This document shows, in pieces, positions 48,701 to 59,791 of a DNA stretch of 64,000 nucleotides (position 1 is the first letter of the stretch; every line of letters begins with the position of its first letter). The stretch spans positions 2,108,001 to 2,172,000 of the forward strand of contig NZ_CP025546.1 in NCBI RefSeq assembly GCF_003614435.1. The letters are read 5' to 3'. Made by a program: the position numbers and the translations under genes. Origin of the DNA: Mycobacterium paragordonae. GTDB taxonomy: Bacteria > Actinomycetota > Actinomycetes > Mycobacteriales > Mycobacteriaceae. The notes below the pieces were generated by a model, which was given only the letters and a program-made list of their open reading frames with translations, made no database searches and was not told where the DNA came from.

Positions 48701-51700
48701 ACGGTGGGGTCGGCGGCAGCGCGGCACACGGGACCGCCGGTCTCACGGGCGCCGGGGGCAACGCCGGCAGCGGCGGTAACGGCGCGACCCCGGGTGACGG
48801 TGGGGCCGGTGCGGCTGGGGATGCGACCCACGCTGACGGTGGTGCTGGTGGGGCCGGTGGGGACACTGGGGTCGGCGGCAAGGCCGGCGTCGGGGGCACC
48901 GGCTCGACCACTGGCACTAATGGCAGCGCGGGCTCCACGCCCGCCGGGATCTTGGGCAACGGCGGCAAGGGCGGGGCGGGCTTCACTGCGACGGCATCAG
49001 GCGTCGATGGCGGAGCCGGTGGTGCCGGGGGTGCGGGCGGAAACTTCGGCAGCGGCGGGGCCGGTGGGGCCGGCGGCGATGGGGCGGCCGGTAGCAACGG
49101 CGCGGCCGGGACGAAGGCCGGTGACTCCGGCGGTAAAGGCGTGGACGGCGGATCCGGTGGTCGCGGCGGTGACGGTGGCGCCGGGGGGTCGGTCCGCGGT
49201 GACGGTGGCAACGGTGGCGCCGGTGGGCAGGGTGCGCGTGGGGGCGACGGCGGTGCCGGGGTCAGCGGCGCTGCCGCGACGACGCCGGGCGGTGATGGGC
49301 AGGCCGGTGGTTCGGGTGGTTCCGGTGGTGCCGGAGGCGACGGTGGCAACGGCGGGGCCGGTGGTGCCTCGGCACACGGCATCGCCGGGACCACTGGTAC
49401 CGGGGGTAACGCAGGGAGCGGCGGAAATGGCGCGACTCCGGGTGATGGTGGCGCCGGTGCGGCGGGCGGCGCACTGACCGGTCGCGGCGGGGCCGGTGGG
49501 GCGGGCGGTGATACCGGGTTCGGCGGTGCCGGTGGACATGGCGGGAGTGGGCGGACCGCGGGAAGTGATGGTGTGGACGGGGCCACACCGACCGGTGTGA
49601 TGGGTAACGGCGGGGCCGGCGGAGCCGGGGCGCATGCCGCGGCTGCCGGGGTCAGCGGCGGTGACGGGGGAGCCGGTGGCAAGGGCGGAAACTTCGGCAA
49701 CGGCGGCAAAGGCGGGGCGGGCGGCGACGGCGCGGCGGGCGCCGCAGGAGTCAACCCGACACCGGTCGCCCCGGCGGCCGACGGCAACAACGGCGACGGC
49801 TACCCCGGTTCGATCAACTGGGCGACTCCGGGCACCGATGGCACCAACGGCGCGGTGCCCGGCCAGGCCGGCGGCAACGGCGGCAACGGCGGCGGATATT
49901 TGAGCACCGTCGGCGACGGCACCGGGGCGGCAGCCGGAAAGGGCGGCGACGGCGGTCTCGGCGCGCCCGGCGGCAACGGCGGAGACGGTGGCTTCGGCGG
50001 TTCCACGGTGCTCGGCCAGGCCACCGGGGTCACCGGCGGCGCTGGAGGCCGCGGCGGCGACGGAGTTGCCGGGCACACAGGTGGGGCCGGGGGTGCCGGG
50101 GGGGCCGGCGGCGACGGCGGATCGATGCGCGGTGATGGCGGCGCTGGTGGCGCCGGCGGCAAGGGCGGTACCGGCGGTGCCGGGGCAGCGGGTGAGACCG
50201 GCGGCGATGGCGGTGCTGGCGGCAGCGCGAAGTCCACCGAGGCGCCCGACTTCACGCTGGCCGGGCCGTCGACCGGTGGCGACGGCGGGGTCGGCGGGGA
50301 TGGCGGCACCGGCGGTGCGGGCGGAACCGGCGGTGCGGGTGGTGCCGGCGGGATCGGCGGCGTTCACCACGGTGCCGGATACAGCGACGGCACGCACGGC
50401 GTCGGCGGCGACGGTGGCCAGGGCGGCACCGCCGGCGTCGGCGGCGACGGCGGCACAGGTGGCGAGGGTGGCGACGGGGCCTCCCAGACCAACGGAGCCG
50501 GCAGCGGCGGCGTTGGCGGGCATGGTGGAGATGCCGGCTCGGGTGGTCTCGGAGGCGAGGGCGGCGACAGCGGCGGCGGCGCCTCCGGCGCCAAGGGCCT
50601 GGCGGGCGGGCTTCCCGACGGGATCTCCGGCAACGGCGGCACCGGCGGCACCGGCGGCAACGCCACCGCGGCGCCCGCCGGCCAAGCGCCGGGGGCCGGC
50701 GGAACCGGCGGCGCCGGCGGAGACGGCGGCAACCTCGGCAACGGCGGACACGGCGGTACCGGTGGCGCGGGCGCGGACGGCAACCGCGGCGTGGACGGCA
50801 TCAATCCGGGCGACCCTGGCAGCGCCGGTGAGACCGGTGGTGCCGGCGGTGCCGGCGGCAAGGGCGGCCTGGGCGGGTCGATCAGGGGTAACGGCGGTAC
50901 CGGCGGGTTCGGAGGGCACGGCGGCACGGGTGGTGACGGCGGGGACGGGGTCGACGGTGCTTCGGGAATCGCACTCGGTGAAGCCGGCCAAGCCGGCGGT
51001 AATGGTGGTAACGGAGGAACCGGTGGGGCTGGCGGGGTCGGCGGAGACGCCGGCGGCGTCGCCGCGGGCGGGTCAGGCACCGCGGGAATCAACGGGACCG
51101 GTGGCACCGGTGGCACCGGCGGTGCCGCCGGCAAGCCTGGTGACGGGGGTAACGGCCAGGTCGGCGGGTTCGGACATGCGGACGGCGGCCGCGGCGGCGA
51201 TGGCGGTAATCCCGGCGAGGTGGGTGCCGGTGGCTCCGGCGGTGATGCGGGCAAGGGCGGGTCCGGCGGCGGTAAAGGCTCCAGCGGTATTAATGGCGCC
51301 GCGGTCACCAGCGGCGGCGACGGCGGCAATGGCGGTCAGGGCGGCTACGCGGCCGGCGTCGACGGACGAGGTGGTGACGGCGGCGCGGGTGGCAACGGCG
51401 GGTCGGTCGGCAACGGCGGCAAGGGCGGCGACGGCGGCAAGGGACTCGACGGCAGCTTCGGGCAGGGCGGCGGGACGGGCGGTGCCGGCGGCGCCGGCAC
51501 CGGCGGCGCGGATGGCGGTAAGGGCGGAGTCGGTGGCAACGGCGGCTCGATCTCGGGTAACGGTGGTGCCGGTGGTGCTGGCGGGGCCGGTGGCGCGGGC
51601 GGTGGTGGCGGCGGTGGCGGCACCGGCACGAACGGAAACGACTCCTTCCCCTACACCGACTCTGGCGGGCCGGGCGGGGTCGGCGGCAACGGTGGTAACG

Positions 51701-54700
51701 GCGGCGCCGGAGGCGAAGGCGGTGCCGGCGGGCAAGCGCTCGGCTCGGGCAACGGTGGGGCTGGCGGCAAGGGCGGTGCCGGGGGCCTCGGCGGCGATGG
51801 TGCCTCCGGCGGTGACGGAGGCCCGGCCGGGGATTTGGCCGTCGGCGGCTCGGGTGGTTCTGGCAATACCGGCGGCAACGCCGGTAAAGGCGGCGACGGC
51901 GGCCTGGGTGGCGCCGGTGGTGCGGCCCACGGGTCGGGTACGGGCGGCCTCGGCGGCGATGGTGGCTTCGGCGCTTCGGGAGGCAACGCCGGTGCTGGTG
52001 GAAGCGGCGCCAGCGGAGGCGGCACGATCACTGGCGGTAACGGCGGGGCCGGCGGTGCGGCGGGCGATGCAGGTGCCGGCGGCGGCGGCGGCCGCGGCGG
52101 CGACTCCGCGACGGGTCTGGCCGGTGACGGGGGCAAGGGCAGCAGTGGCGGCGTAGCCGGGCTCAGCGCCTCTGGTGGCTCCGGCGGCGCCGGCGGTGGA
52201 ACCGCGGGAGCGAATGGTACGGGTGCCGCCGGCGGTGCCGGCGGCGCCGGTGGCGACGGTGGCAACGGGAACCCAGCGGCGGGGCCGTCCGGGAACGGCG
52301 GCAAGGGCGGCGACGGCGGCTATGGCAGCACCGGCGGCGGCAAGGGCGGCGCAGGCGGTGACGGCGGGTCCGTCGGCAGCGGTGGCAGAGGCGGAGACGG
52401 TGGATACGGCACCACCGGTTCCGACGGCGCCGACGGTGGCGCCGGAGGCAACGGGGGGTCGATCTCCGGCAACGGCGGCGATGGCGGTGATGGCGGCGGC
52501 GGCGGCACCGGGGGCACCGGCGGCGCGGGCGGCATCGGTGGCCCGCAGTCGGGCAACGGCGGTAACGGCGGTAAGGGCGGCAACGGCTACGGCGTCGCGG
52601 GTGCCAGCGGCGGTGACGGCGGTGCCGGCGGCAGCGCGGGGTTGTACGGCAACGGCGGCAAGGGCGGTGACGGCGGTGCCGGCATCGACGGTGCGAACGG
52701 CACGGCCGGTGCCCCGAACGGCGATCCCGGCCAGCCCGGCACGGCCGGCACGGCGGGCGGCCACGGCGGCAACGGCGGTGCTGGCGGAGAAGGCGGTTTG
52801 GTCTCCGGAAGCGGCGGCGACGGCGGCAAGGGCGGCGGCGGCGGCAACGGCGGCAGCGGCGGGGCCGGCGGCTCCGGCGACTCGGCCCCCTTCTTGGGCG
52901 ATGGCTCTAACGGTGGTTCCGGCGGCTCGGGCGCTATCGGCGGTAACGGTGGCACCGGTGGCGCCGGCGGGCAAGGGCACGGGACGGGCAACGGCGGGGC
53001 CGGCGGGGCCGGCGGCGCCGCCGGCAAGGGCGGCAACGGCGCGGCGGGCGGGGCCGGCGGTGACGCCACAGGTTTCCTCACCGTGGATAACGGCAGAGGC
53101 GGCGCCGCCGGCAACGGCGCCGCCGGCGGTGACGGTGGGGCCGGTGGTGCCGGGGGTGCGACCGACGGATCAGGCAACGGCGGTGCCGGCGGAGCCGGCG
53201 GTGCCGCTGGGGCCGGCGGTGACGGCGCTCAAGGCGGGGACGCCGGCGCTGGAGGTAGTCACAACTCGGATATTCCCGGCGGAGGGACTGGCGGGCTCGG
53301 CGGCAATGCCGGTAGCAGCGGCGCCGGCGGCGTCGGCGGCAACTCTGAATCCGGTGCCGGCGGCACTGGCGGTGCCGGCGGCAGCGGGGCCTCGGGCGGA
53401 CATGGCGGCAACGGCGGTTCCGGCCGCGACTTGCTCGCCGGCGGCGCTGCCGGTAACGGCGGCACGGCCAGCGCCGGGAGCGACGGCGGTGCCGGCGGCA
53501 ACTCCACCTCTGGCTCCGGCGGTGTCGGCGGTGACGGCGGCGACGGCGGTGTCGGCGGTGCCGGCGGCGTGGGCGGCGACTCAGGTGCCACGAAGTTCAC
53601 CGTCTACCACGGCACTCAGGGCGGCGCCGGTGGCGGTGGCGGTGCTGGTGGCTCGGGCGGTGCCGGGGGTAGCGGTGTCATCGGCGGCGCGGGCGGCGCC
53701 GGTGGCGACGGAGGAGGCGGCGGCGCCGGTGACCACGGCGGCATCGGGAGTGCAAACGTCCGTGAGAATGGGCAAGGCGGTACCGGCGGCACCGGCGGCG
53801 CCGGTGGCGGCGGGGGTTCCGGTGGTGCGGGCGGTGCCGGCGGTTACGGCATTACGGCTGGTGGTGCCGGCGGAGCCGGCGGCTTGGGCGCCAACGGCGG
53901 CGCCGGCGACAACGGCGGTACCGGTGGTGAGGAGCGAAGCGGTGCGACCGGCTCCGCCGGCGGTGATGGCGGTCTCGGTGGCAATGCCGGCAGCGCCGGT
54001 AACGGTGGTGGCGGCGGCCGCGGAGGAGACTCCGCCCTCGGTACTGCCGGCACCGGCGGCGACGGTGGTAGCGGCGGCTCGGGTGCCGCTGCCGGCCTCG
54101 GTGGTGTCCCGGCGTATGCCGCAAATACCGGCGCCCCCGGAAAGGCCAGCTCCGGAGGTAATGGCGGTGCCGGCGGCGACGGCGGCAACGGCGCCGCATC
54201 GGCCGGCCCATCCGGTCACGGCGGTGACGGCGGCGCAGGTGGTGGCGGAGGTGCCGGCGGAGCCGACGGCGGCGCTGGCGGAGCCGGCGGTGACGGCGGG
54301 ACCTACGGCAACGGCGGAAACGGCGGGGCCGGTGGAGCAGGCTCGACCGGGGCTAACGGCGCACACGGCGTCGACGCGTTCGGCTTCGCCGGCTTCGCCG
54401 GGGTTGACGGCGGCGCGGGTGGTGCCGGCGGCGCAGGCGGCAGTGGAGGCTCCATCTCCGGCAACGGCGGGCTCGGCGGGGCCGGCGGTGGCGGCGGCAA
54501 CGGCGGTAACGGCGGCGGAGGCGGCAACGGCGCCAGCAACTTTGACGGTGGCGTCGTCCGGAACGGTGGTGCCGGTGGCGCCGGCGGCATCGGAGGCAAC
54601 GGCGGTGTCGGTGGTGCGGGCGGCGAGGCCTTGGGCGTCGGTACCGGCGGTGCCGGCGGTTTGGGCGGAGACGCGGGCAAGGGCGGCTCCGGCGGCGCCG

Positions 54701-55020
54701 GCGGTCTCGGCGGTTCGCTGCCCTCGAGCGCGGCCGGTGGTAACGGCGGCAACGCGGGCAAGGGTGGGACCGGCGGTGACGGCGGTGCCGGCGGCGACTC
54801 CCCGTCCCAGAAGGCCGGCGACGGAGGCAACGGCGGCGCCGGTGCGGTAGCCGGCTCTCCGGGCATCGGTGGTACCGGCAATGCCGGTTATTCGGGCCCT
54901 GACGGAAGCCCCGGTCTGGCCGCCGTCGGCGGCCCCGGCGGCACCGGCGGTTCAGGGGGCACCGGCGATTCACCCGCCAACAACGGCGCCGACGGCCAGG
55001 ACGGCCCCGACGCCCCGTGA
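45766..55020 (+). CDS. Giant PE_PGRS family protein
   Basis: A 3084-aa cell-surface/secreted PE_PGRS protein. PE domain residues ~1-98 ([44 protein letters not shown]), with the ESX-5-type YxxxD/E signal as YAAME at 87-91. The linker has the outer-membrane-associated GRPLI at 118-122. The rest is a PGRS domain of GGAGG/GGNGG triplets, interrupted by short non-Gly inserts ([26 protein letters not shown]). Residues ~425-1290 consist of four units of exactly 216 aa. It ends DGQDGPDAP with no C-terminal enzyme domain. ATG follows GGGAGCTCCGTT. Family roles include immune modulation and calcium binding. It interrupts the gpsA-ddlA pair. Confidence 0.95.
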   Translation: MSSFLIAAPQAMTAAAADLGQIGEAVRQATAVAAPTAAIMPAAADEVSAAIAALFGTVGQEYQAVSAQAAEFHAQFVRALMGAGGSYAAMEAATADAIGSLEEQVLGAINAPANLLLGRPLIGPGTDGAAGSGAAGGPGGLLWGRGGNGGSGAAGHAGGAGGAAGLLGVGGAGGAGGAGANGGTGGSGGWLWGNGGAGGMGGVGVSGASGGTGGAGGNALFFGSGGAGGAGGTGLGGTIGTPGGPGSSVAAGGLGGDGGNGGTGGTGGAGGHGGLILGDGGAGGVGGTGGAGGAGGSGGAGWSSTTAGGTGGDGGGSGTGGTGGSGGAGGAAGASRSMFGHAGADGSGGSGGAGGSSGVAGDGGTGGAGDAVTRGGNGGMGGDTGGVGAGGTGGAAGGPGAVAGADGAAGAVIAGGNGGSGGAGFTATTPGADGGAGGNGGSGGSHGNGGAGGTGGAGAAGKSGTAGVAAGESGGDGTAGGSGGAGGTGGAGGSVSGNGGVGGAGGSGARGGDGGAGVNGAAGAAPGDAGHAGGSGGSGGHGGDGGAGGGGGLAAHGTAGLAGVGGDAGSGGNGATPGNGGAGAAGDASHADGGAGGAGGDTGFGGAAGTAGSGRIPGADGTAGTTPTGILGSGGAGGAGFNPTAAGADGGAGGAGGAGGNFGNGGKGGDGGSGVAGGNGTAGVAAGESGGKGVDGGSGGRGGDGGAGGSVRGDGGNGGAGGQGARGGDGGAGVNGAAATTAGGAGQAGGSGGSGGAGGDGGNGGVGGTAAHGVSGTTGTGGNAGSGGNGANPGDGGAGAAGDVTHADGGAGGAGGDTGFGGKAGVGGTGSSTGTNGSAGSTPGGILGNGGKGGAGFTATTPGADGGAGGAGGAGGNFGSGGAGGAGGDGAAGSNGAAGTKAGDSGIKGVDGGSGGRGGDGGAGGSVRGNGGAGGAGGQGARGGDGGAGVNGASATVPGGAGQAGGSGGSGGAGGDGGNGGVGGSAAHGTAGLTGAGGNAGSGGNGATPGDGGAGAAGDATHADGGAGGAGGDTGVGGKAGVGGTGSTTGTNGSAGSTPAGILGNGGKGGAGFTATASGVDGGAGGAGGAGGNFGSGGAGGAGGDGAAGSNGAAGTKAGDSGGKGVDGGSGGRGGDGGAGGSVRGDGGNGGAGGQGARGGDGGAGVSGAAATTPGGDGQAGGSGGSGGAGGDGGNGGAGGASAHGIAGTTGTGGNAGSGGNGATPGDGGAGAAGGALTGRGGAGGAGGDTGFGGAGGHGGSGRTAGSDGVDGATPTGVMGNGGAGGAGAHAAAAGVSGGDGGAGGKGGNFGNGGKGGAGGDGAAGAAGVNPTPVAPAADGNNGDGYPGSINWATPGTDGTNGAVPGQAGGNGGNGGGYLSTVGDGTGAAAGKGGDGGLGAPGGNGGDGGFGGSTVLGQATGVTGGAGGRGGDGVAGHTGGAGGAGGAGGDGGSMRGDGGAGGAGGKGGTGGAGAAGETGGDGGAGGSAKSTEAPDFTLAGPSTGGDGGVGGDGGTGGAGGTGGAGGAGGIGGVHHGAGYSDGTHGVGGDGGQGGTAGVGGDGGTGGEGGDGASQTNGAGSGGVGGHGGDAGSGGLGGEGGDSGGGASGAKGLAGGLPDGISGNGGTGGTGGNATAAPAGQAPGAGGTGGAGGDGGNLGNGGHGGTGGAGADGNRGVDGINPGDPGSAGETGGAGGAGGKGGLGGSIRGNGGTGGFGGHGGTGGDGGDGVDGASGIALGEAGQAGGNGGNGGTGGAGGVGGDAGGVAAGGSGTAGINGTGGTGGTGGAAGKPGDGGNGQVGGFGHADGGRGGDGGNPGEVGAGGSGGDAGKGGSGGGKGSSGINGAAVTSGGDGGNGGQGGYAAGVDGRGGDGGAGGNGGSVGNGGKGGDGGKGLDGSFGQGGGTGGAGGAGTGGADGGKGGVGGNGGSISGNGGAGGAGGAGGAGGGGGGGGTGTNGNDSFPYTDSGGPGGVGGNGGNGGAGGEGGAGGQALGSGNGGAGGKGGAGGLGGDGASGGDGGPAGDLAVGGSGGSGNTGGNAGKGGDGGLGGAGGAAHGSGTGGLGGDGGFGASGGNAGAGGSGASGGGTITGGNGGAGGAAGDAGAGGGGGRGGDSATGLAGDGGKGSSGGVAGLSASGGSGGAGGGTAGANGTGAAGGAGGAGGDGGNGNPAAGPSGNGGKGGDGGYGSTGGGKGGAGGDGGSVGSGGRGGDGGYGTTGSDGADGGAGGNGGSISGNGGDGGDGGGGGTGGTGGAGGIGGPQSGNGGNGGKGGNGYGVAGASGGDGGAGGSAGLYGNGGKGGDGGAGIDGANGTAGAPNGDPGQPGTAGTAGGHGGNGGAGGEGGLVSGSGGDGGKGGGGGNGGSGGAGGSGDSAPFLGDGSNGGSGGSGAIGGNGGTGGAGGQGHGTGNGGAGGAGGAAGKGGNGAAGGAGGDATGFLTVDNGRGGAAGNGAAGGDGGAGGAGGATDGSGNGGAGGAGGAAGAGGDGAQGGDAGAGGSHNSDIPGGGTGGLGGNAGSSGAGGVGGNSESGAGGTGGAGGSGASGGHGGNGGSGRDLLAGGAAGNGGTASAGSDGGAGGNSTSGSGGVGGDGGDGGVGGAGGVGGDSGATKFTVYHGTQGGAGGGGGAGGSGGAGGSGVIGGAGGAGGDGGGGGAGDHGGIGSANVRENGQGGTGGTGGAGGGGGSGGAGGAGGYGITAGGAGGAGGLGANGGAGDNGGTGGEERSGATGSAGGDGGLGGNAGSAGNGGGGGRGGDSALGTAGTGGDGGSGGSGAAAGLGGVPAYAANTGAPGKASSGGNGGAGGDGGNGAASAGPSGHGGDGGAGGGGGAGGADGGAGGAGGDGGTYGNGGNGGAGGAGSTGANGAHGVDAFGFAGFAGVDGGAGGAGGAGGSGGSISGNGGLGGAGGGGGNGGNGGGGGNGASNFDGGVVRNGGAGGAGGIGGNGGVGGAGGEALGVGTGGAGGLGGDAGKGGSGGAGGLGGSLPSSAAGGNGGNAGKGGTGGDGGAGGDSPSQKAGDGGNGGAGAVAGSPGIGGTGNAGYSGPDGSPGLAAVGGPGGTGGSGGTGDSPANNGADGQDGPDAP
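47038..49629 (+). repeat. Four in-frame 648-bp (216-aa) tandem units within the PE_PGRS gene
   Basis: Equivalent codons at 47038, 47686, 48334, 48982 and 49630 are each exactly 648 bp apart. Each unit carries the same ordered landmarks: GAGF(T/N), a [12 protein letters not shown]-like motif (SHGNGG in the first unit), a [24 protein letters not shown] stretch, [41 protein letters not shown] and GDTGFGG. A partial fifth copy follows. Units 2 to 4 are closest to each other. Confidence 0.85.
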
Positions 55021-55078
55021 ACGCCCCGTGGAACAGCGGCATGACGTCGCCGAACCCGCCCCGACAGCCCCGACCCGG

Positions 55079-55084
55079 TAGCCT
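55079..55084 (+). promoter_or_regulatory. Possible -10 box for ddlA
   Basis: TAGCCT fits TANNNT and ends 9 nt before the ddlA GTG, so the message would be nearly leaderless. It suggests ddlA has its own promoter after the PE_PGRS gene. Confidence 0.35.
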
Positions 55085-55093
55085 CTCCAGGTT

Positions 55094-56167
55094 GTGACTG
55101 CCAGCAAGCGCGTACGCGTCGCCGTCGTTTTCGGCGGGCGCAGCAACGAGCACGCCATCTCGTGCGTGTCAGCGGGCAGCATCCTGCGCAACCTGGACCC
55201 GCAGCGGTTCGAGGTCGTCGCCGTCGGGATCACGCCGCAGGGCGGCTGGGTGCTCACCGACGGCGACCCCGCCGCGCTGGCCATCAACAACCGGCAGCTA
55301 CCGGGGGTGAGCGCCGATTCGGGCACCGAGTTGGCGTTGCCGGCCAGTCCCCGGTCGGAGGTCTTCGGGACCGTCGACGTCGTGTTCCCGGTGCTGCACG
55401 GACCCTACGGCGAGGACGGCACGATCCAGGGACTGCTCGAACTCGCCGGTGTCCCGTACGTGGGAGCCGGTGTGCTGGCCAGTGCCGCCGGCATGGACAA
55501 GGAATTCACCAAGAAACTGCTCGTCGCCGAGGGACTGCCGGTCGGCGCGTACACGGTCCTGCGGCCGTCACAGGAGACGCTGCACCCCGAGGAACGCGAG
55601 CGGCTGGGCCTGCCGGTGTTCGTCAAGCCGGCACGGGGCGGCTCATCGATCGGCGTCAGCCGGGTGGCCAGCTGGGATGATCTGCCGGCCGCGATCGCCG
55701 CGGCCCGCAGCCATGACCCGAAGGTCATCGTCGAGGCGGCGATCAACGGCCGCGAGCTGGAATGCGGAGTCCTCGAAATGCCGGACGGCACAATCGAAGC
55801 CAGCACGCTGGGGGAGATCCGGGTGGCCGGGGTCCGCGGCCGCGAAGACTCCTTCTACGACTTCGAGACCAAATATCTCGACGACGCCGCCGAATTGGAC
55901 GTGCCGGCGAAAGTGGCTGATGACATCGCGGATGCAGTGCGCCAGTTGGCAATTCGCGCGTTCGAGGCGATCGGTTGCCAGGGCCTGGCCCGAGTGGACT
56001 TCTTCCTCACCGACGCGGGACCGGTGATCAACGAGATCAACACCATGCCCGGCTTCACCACCATCTCGATGTACCCGCGGATGTGGGCGGCCAGTGGGGT
56101 GGACTATCCGACCCTGCTGGCCACCATGGTCGACACCGCCCTTGCTCGCGGTGTGGGCCTGCGATAA
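55094..56167 (+). CDS. ddlA: D-alanine--D-alanine ligase
   Basis: A 357-aa ATP-grasp enzyme (M. tuberculosis 373 aa) that joins two D-Ala for peptidoglycan; target of cycloserine. [22 protein letters not shown] at the N-terminus, [19 protein letters not shown]-grasp lysines in [10 protein letters not shown] and [17 protein letters not shown], and metal-binding [24 protein letters not shown]. Shorter than the M. tuberculosis protein by a ~15-residue loop before the [16 protein letters not shown] segment. GTG at 55094. Convergent with the DUF3515 gene. Confidence 0.96.
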   Translation: MTASKRVRVAVVFGGRSNEHAISCVSAGSILRNLDPQRFEVVAVGITPQGGWVLTDGDPAALAINNRQLPGVSADSGTELALPASPRSEVFGTVDVVFPVLHGPYGEDGTIQGLLELAGVPYVGAGVLASAAGMDKEFTKKLLVAEGLPVGAYTVLRPSQETLHPEERERLGLPVFVKPARGGSSIGVSRVASWDDLPAAIAAARSHDPKVIVEAAINGRELECGVLEMPDGTIEASTLGEIRVAGVRGREDSFYDFETKYLDDAAELDVPAKVADDIADAVRQLAIRAFEAIGCQGLARVDFFLTDAGPVINEINTMPGFTTISMYPRMWAASGVDYPTLLATMVDTALARGVGLR

Positions 56168-56174
56168 GCCCTGG

Positions 56175-56726
56175 CTAGCGAGCCGGCGCCGGGTCGATCG
56201 GCACCGCGGCGATGGTGCGGTCGATGATGCCCGAAAGATCCTGAATCGGAACAGGTCCCGATCCGGTGGGCAGCGTCAGCGCCACATACACCGGACGATC
56301 CACGGTGTACCAGGTGGTCGTGCCCGCATCCGTCGAGCCCTGGTCGGCCGCCCTGAACCACTGCACCTTGTCGACCACCTGGATCGGCGAGCCCACCACG
56401 AAGTCCCCCGGACGGTCCAGGCCGCAGCGCATGACGACCGGCTCCGCGTTGTTCACGGACCGCCAGGCGCTCGCGCCGTCGGGCGCCGGCTGCGTGATCT
56501 CAGTCCGACGGAAACTCCCGAGTTGCTCGGGCAGCGCCTCGATCAGCGATTTGCAGGCGGGACTTGCGGCGTGTGGCGCCGGCAGGGCCGGCAGCGTCAC
56601 TGCCTGTTGGCCGGTCTGGCGGGTGGCCGCGAGCACCAAAATCGCCCCGATGGTCGCCACGGCCAGCACCAAGGCGGCGATCAGGGCGGCGCGGGGCGGG
56701 CCGCCGGCATCAGCCCCACCCGTCAC
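56175..56726 (-). CDS. DUF3515 secreted or anchored protein (Rv2980-like)
   Basis: A 183-aa protein. One N-terminal span, ~12-34 (AALIAALVLAVATIGAILVLAATR), acts as signal or anchor, then an extracytoplasmic DUF3515 domain with CKSLIEALPEQLGSF, NAEPVVMRCGLDRP (two conserved Cys), QVVDKVQWFR, TTWYTVDRPVYVALTLP and PIQDLSGIIDRTIAAVPI. Matches Rv2980 (181 aa) between ddlA and thiL. The function is unknown; its conservation beside ddlA and thiL across actinobacteria is notable. Divergent from thiL. Confidence 0.9.
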   Translation of the reverse strand: MTGGADAGGPPRAALIAALVLAVATIGAILVLAATRQTGQQAVTLPALPAPHAASPACKSLIEALPEQLGSFRRTEITQPAPDGASAWRSVNNAEPVVMRCGLDRPGDFVVGSPIQVVDKVQWFRAADQGSTDAGTTTWYTVDRPVYVALTLPTGSGPVPIQDLSGIIDRTIAAVPIDPAPAR

Positions 56727-56880
56727 CTGCCTGTCACCTGGCTATCTCCTCTGCGATCCGCCCGCGCGGCCACGACTACACTGGCCCGGTCCGCCCGAAC
56801 GGGCAGGAACCCAACTTACCGCAGGTCGGACGGCCGTCCGGGGGACGTCACACGGCCGGGGTGGGCAGAGACGAGGTGAC

Positions 56881-57852
56881 GTGGGCGAGGACGTTTCGGG
56901 GGAGTCTCCGACGCTGCGGCAGGTCGGCGAGTTCGGCGTGATCGAGCGGTTGGTGCGCGATCGCCGGCAACCCGCAGCCGTCACACTCGGTCCCGGCGAC
57001 GACGGTGCCGTGGTGTCGGGCAGCGATGAACGCACCGTGGTGTCGATCGACATGTTGGTGCAGGATCGGCACTTTCGGCTGGACTGGTCGACCCCCTACG
57101 ACGTCGGGCGCAAGGCGATCGCCCAGAACGCCGCCGACATCGAAGCGATGGGCGCCCGGCCCACCGCCTTCGTGGTGGGTTTCGGGGCACCCGGCGACAC
57201 TCCGGAGGCTCAGGCCAGCGCGCTGGTGGACGGCATGTGGGACGAGGCGCAGCGGGTCGGCGCCGGCATCGCCGGCGGGGACCTGGTCAGCTGTCCGCAG
57301 TGGGTGATATCGGTGACGGTGCTGGGAGATCTCGAGGGTCGCGAGCCGGTGTTGCGGTCCGGCGCGCGGCCCGGCTCGGTGCTCGCCGTAGCCGGTGATC
57401 TGGGACGGTCGGCTGCCGGATATGAATTGTGGCGCAGGGGGATTGAAGATTTTGACGGCCTTCGCCATCGGCACCTGGTGCCGTTGCCGCCGTATGGCGA
57501 GGGAGCGGTGGCCGCGGCCGGCGGGGCCTCGGCCATGATCGACGTCTCCGACGGACTGGTGGCCGATCTGCGGCATGTCGGCGAGGCGTCCGGGGTGACT
57601 ATCGACCTGTCCACCGAGGCGCTGGCCCTCGACCATGACGCGGTGTCTCAGGCGGCCGAGGCCGTCGGCGCCGACCCCTGGGCATGGGTGCTCGGCGGCG
57701 GCGAAGATCACGCCCTGGCAGCCTGTTTCGCCGATGCGGTGCCGCCCGGGTGGCGGGTGATCGGGCACGTTCTCGAGGGGCCGGGCCGGGTGCTGGTCGA
57801 CGGCAAGGAGTGGGAGGGATACGCGGGGTGGCAGTCGTTCGAGGAAGGTTAG
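56881..57852 (+). CDS. thiL: Thiamine-monophosphate kinase
   Basis: A 323-aa enzyme (M. tuberculosis 333 aa) that makes thiamine diphosphate from the monophosphate with ATP. PurM/AIRS fold: LGPGDDGAVV (metal Asp), DMLVQDRHFRLDW, GRKAIAQNAADIEAMGARP, GGDLVSC, MIDVSDGLVADLRH and VLGGGEDHAL. GTG at 56881 after GAGG is chosen; the same frame is open much further upstream, but that overlaps DUF3515 on the other strand and is not conserved. No TPP riboswitch is evident upstream. Heads a tight thiL-DUF1330-ung-MDR-nitroreductase series. Confidence 0.95.
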   Translation: MGEDVSGESPTLRQVGEFGVIERLVRDRRQPAAVTLGPGDDGAVVSGSDERTVVSIDMLVQDRHFRLDWSTPYDVGRKAIAQNAADIEAMGARPTAFVVGFGAPGDTPEAQASALVDGMWDEAQRVGAGIAGGDLVSCPQWVISVTVLGDLEGREPVLRSGARPGSVLAVAGDLGRSAAGYELWRRGIEDFDGLRHRHLVPLPPYGEGAVAAAGGASAMIDVSDGLVADLRHVGEASGVTIDLSTEALALDHDAVSQAAEAVGADPWAWVLGGGEDHALAACFADAVPPGWRVIGHVLEGPGRVLVDGKEWEGYAGWQSFEEG

Positions 57853-57853
57853 G

Positions 57854-58153
57854 GTGGCGACGATGACCGTTTACGCAATCGCCCAGCTCAGATTCACCGA
57901 TCGGGCGGCCTACGACCGGTACCAGGCCAGATTCATGGACGTCTTCCGCCGCTACTCCGGAACCGTGCTCGCCGCCGACGAGTCGCCGGTGGTCATAGAG
58001 GGGGAGTGGGACCGCGAGAAAGTGGTGCTGATGTCGTTTCCCGACGAAGCCGCCTTCCAGGACTGGGCGCAATCCCCGGAGTATCAACATATTTCGAAAG
58101 ACCGCCGGGCCGGTGCCGACACCGTGGTGCTGCTGGTGAAGGGACTGTCATGA
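57854..58153 (+). CDS. DUF1330 family protein
   Basis: A 99-aa dimeric alpha/beta-barrel-like (EthD/monooxygenase-fold) protein. [66 protein letters not shown] and [14 protein letters not shown] match DUF1330. GTG 57854 is 1 nt after the thiL stop; ATG 57863 is an alternative with AGGGTGG before it. The stop overlaps the ung ATG. As I recall, not at this place in M. tuberculosis. Function unknown. Confidence 0.9.
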   Translation: MATMTVYAIAQLRFTDRAAYDRYQARFMDVFRRYSGTVLAADESPVVIEGEWDREKVVLMSFPDEAAFQDWAQSPEYQHISKDRRAGADTVVLLVKGLS

Positions 58154-58833
58154 CCGCGCGCCCGCTGAGTGAACTCGTCGAGCAAGGCTGGGCGGCGGCG
58201 CTGGCGCCGGTGACCGATCAGGTGAGTCGGATGGGGCAGTTCCTGCGTGAGGAGATCGCGGCCGGCCGACGGTACCTGCCCGCCGGTCCGAACGTGTTGC
58301 GCGCCTTCACTTATCCCTTCGACGACGTCCGGGTGCTGATCGTGGGCCAGGATCCCTATCCGACACCCGGCCACGCCGTGGGTCTGAGTTTCTCGGTGGC
58401 GCCGGACGTACGCCCGCTGCCCCGCAGCCTGTCCAACATCTTCGACGAGTACAGCACGGACCTTGGCTTTCCGCCGCCGTCCAACGGCGACCTGACGCCG
58501 TGGTCGCAGCGCGGTGTCATGCTGCTGAACCGAGTCCTCACTGTGCGCCCCAGCACTCCGGCATCACACCGGGGCAAGGGCTGGGAAGCGGTGACGGAGT
58601 GCGCCATTCGCGCGCTGGTGGGACGCGACCAGCCGCTGGTGGCGATCCTGTGGGGCCGCGACGCATCGACGCTCAAGCCCATGCTGGCGGAAGGCAACTG
58701 TGTCGCCATCGAATCGCCCCACCCGTCGCCGCTGTCGGCCTCGCGTGGGTTCTTCGGGTCGCGGCCGTTCAGTCGCGCCAACGAACTGCTCGCCGGAATG
58801 GGGGCCGACCCGATCGATTGGAAGCTGCCGTGA
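58150..58833 (+). CDS. ung: Uracil-DNA glycosylase
   Basis: A 227-aa family-1 UDG, the same length as M. tuberculosis Ung (Rv2976c); excises uracil from DNA. The catalytic water-activating loop is [18 protein letters not shown] at ~65-82 (Asp68). Then [12 protein letters not shown], the uracil-specific region [12 protein letters not shown] and the DNA-intercalation loop [21 protein letters not shown] overlaps the DUF1330 stop (ATGA); its stop overlaps the next GTG. Confidence 0.96.
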   Translation: MTARPLSELVEQGWAAALAPVTDQVSRMGQFLREEIAAGRRYLPAGPNVLRAFTYPFDDVRVLIVGQDPYPTPGHAVGLSFSVAPDVRPLPRSLSNIFDEYSTDLGFPPPSNGDLTPWSQRGVMLLNRVLTVRPSTPASHRGKGWEAVTECAIRALVGRDQPLVAILWGRDASTLKPMLAEGNCVAIESPHPSPLSASRGFFGSRPFSRANELLAGMGADPIDWKLP

Positions 58834-59771
58834 CCACGATGACGGCCTTGCGGGCGCACCACCGTGGCGGGCCCGAGGTGCTGACCGTCGAATCGGCGCC
58901 GGTGCCGGTTCCGGCGCCCGGCGAAGTGCTGGTCGCCGTGCACGCCGCGGCCATCACGTTCGACGAACTGACGTGGGAAGAAACCTGGACGCGCGACGGG
59001 GTCGACCGGACGCCGACGATCCTGTCGCATGAGGTGTCCGGCGTCGTTACTGAAATCGGTTCGGGTGTAACGGATTTACAGCAGGGCGACGAAGTGTACG
59101 GACTGGTCGCCTTCGACCGTGACGGCGCAGCGGCCGAGTTCGTCGCCATGCCGGCGACCGACCTGGCCACCAAGCCGTCGACGGTGTCCCACCCGGTTGC
59201 GGCGGCGCTCCCGCTGGCCGGTCTCACCGCGCTGCAGGCCCTGCTCGATCACGCCGCGGTGCGGCCCGGCGAGGAGGTGCTGGTGCACGGCGGGGCGGGC
59301 GGCGTCGGCGCCTTGACGGTCCAACTCGCGGCCCAGTTGGGTGCCGAGGTCACCGCCACCGTACGCAGTGACACCCGGGACCTGGTCCAGGGATTCGGTG
59401 CCCGGCGCGTCATCGACACGCGCACAGAGGCTTTCGACGAGACCGGCGCAACCTACGACGTCGTGATCGACACGGTCGGCGGCCAGACCCTGGACCGGTC
59501 CTTCGGCGTACTGCGCCGTGGCGGACGGCTGGCGACGCTGAGCGCACCACCGCCACCCGGCCGGGCCGACGAAATCGGCGTCACCGCAACGTTCTTCATC
59601 GTCACCGCCAACCGTGTCCAACTCGCCGAGCTTGCCGAACTCGTCGACCGAGGCCGGCTGCACGTCGAGATCGCGCGCACCTTCCCGCTCGCCGAAGGCC
59701 GGGAAGCGTTCGAAAGCGGCTCGCGCCCCGGCCGGCGGGCCGGAAAGACCGTCCTGGTCGTCCGCGATTGA
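58830..59771 (+). CDS. Zinc-less MDR / quinone oxidoreductase-like protein
   Basis: A 313-aa medium-chain dehydrogenase/reductase. The GroES-like half has [21 protein letters not shown] and [16 protein letters not shown]; the Rossmann half has [27 protein letters not shown] and [24 protein letters not shown]. It lacks the zinc cysteines, as in zeta-crystallin/QOR types, so probably an NADPH quinone or enone reductase. GTG 58830 overlaps the ung stop. Followed within 20 nt by a nitroreductase. Confidence 0.9.
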   Translation: MTTMTALRAHHRGGPEVLTVESAPVPVPAPGEVLVAVHAAAITFDELTWEETWTRDGVDRTPTILSHEVSGVVTEIGSGVTDLQQGDEVYGLVAFDRDGAAAEFVAMPATDLATKPSTVSHPVAAALPLAGLTALQALLDHAAVRPGEEVLVHGGAGGVGALTVQLAAQLGAEVTATVRSDTRDLVQGFGARRVIDTRTEAFDETGATYDVVIDTVGGQTLDRSFGVLRRGGRLATLSAPPPPGRADEIGVTATFFIVTANRVQLAELAELVDRGRLHVEIARTFPLAEGREAFESGSRPGRRAGKTVLVVRD

Positions 59772-59791
59772 ACCCCGTCAGGAGGAAGCGC

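Noticed and set aside
46023..54881. Long proline- or arginine-rich open frames on the minus strand and in other plus frames across the PE_PGRS gene
   Set aside because: They are the mirror of GGN-rich codons (GGC/GCC read as Pro, Ala or Arg); no family features or ribosome sites.
56727..56880. Possible TPP riboswitch before thiL
   Set aside because: No CUGAGA or ACCUG-type thi-box elements seen; the 154 bp look like an ordinary divergent promoter region.
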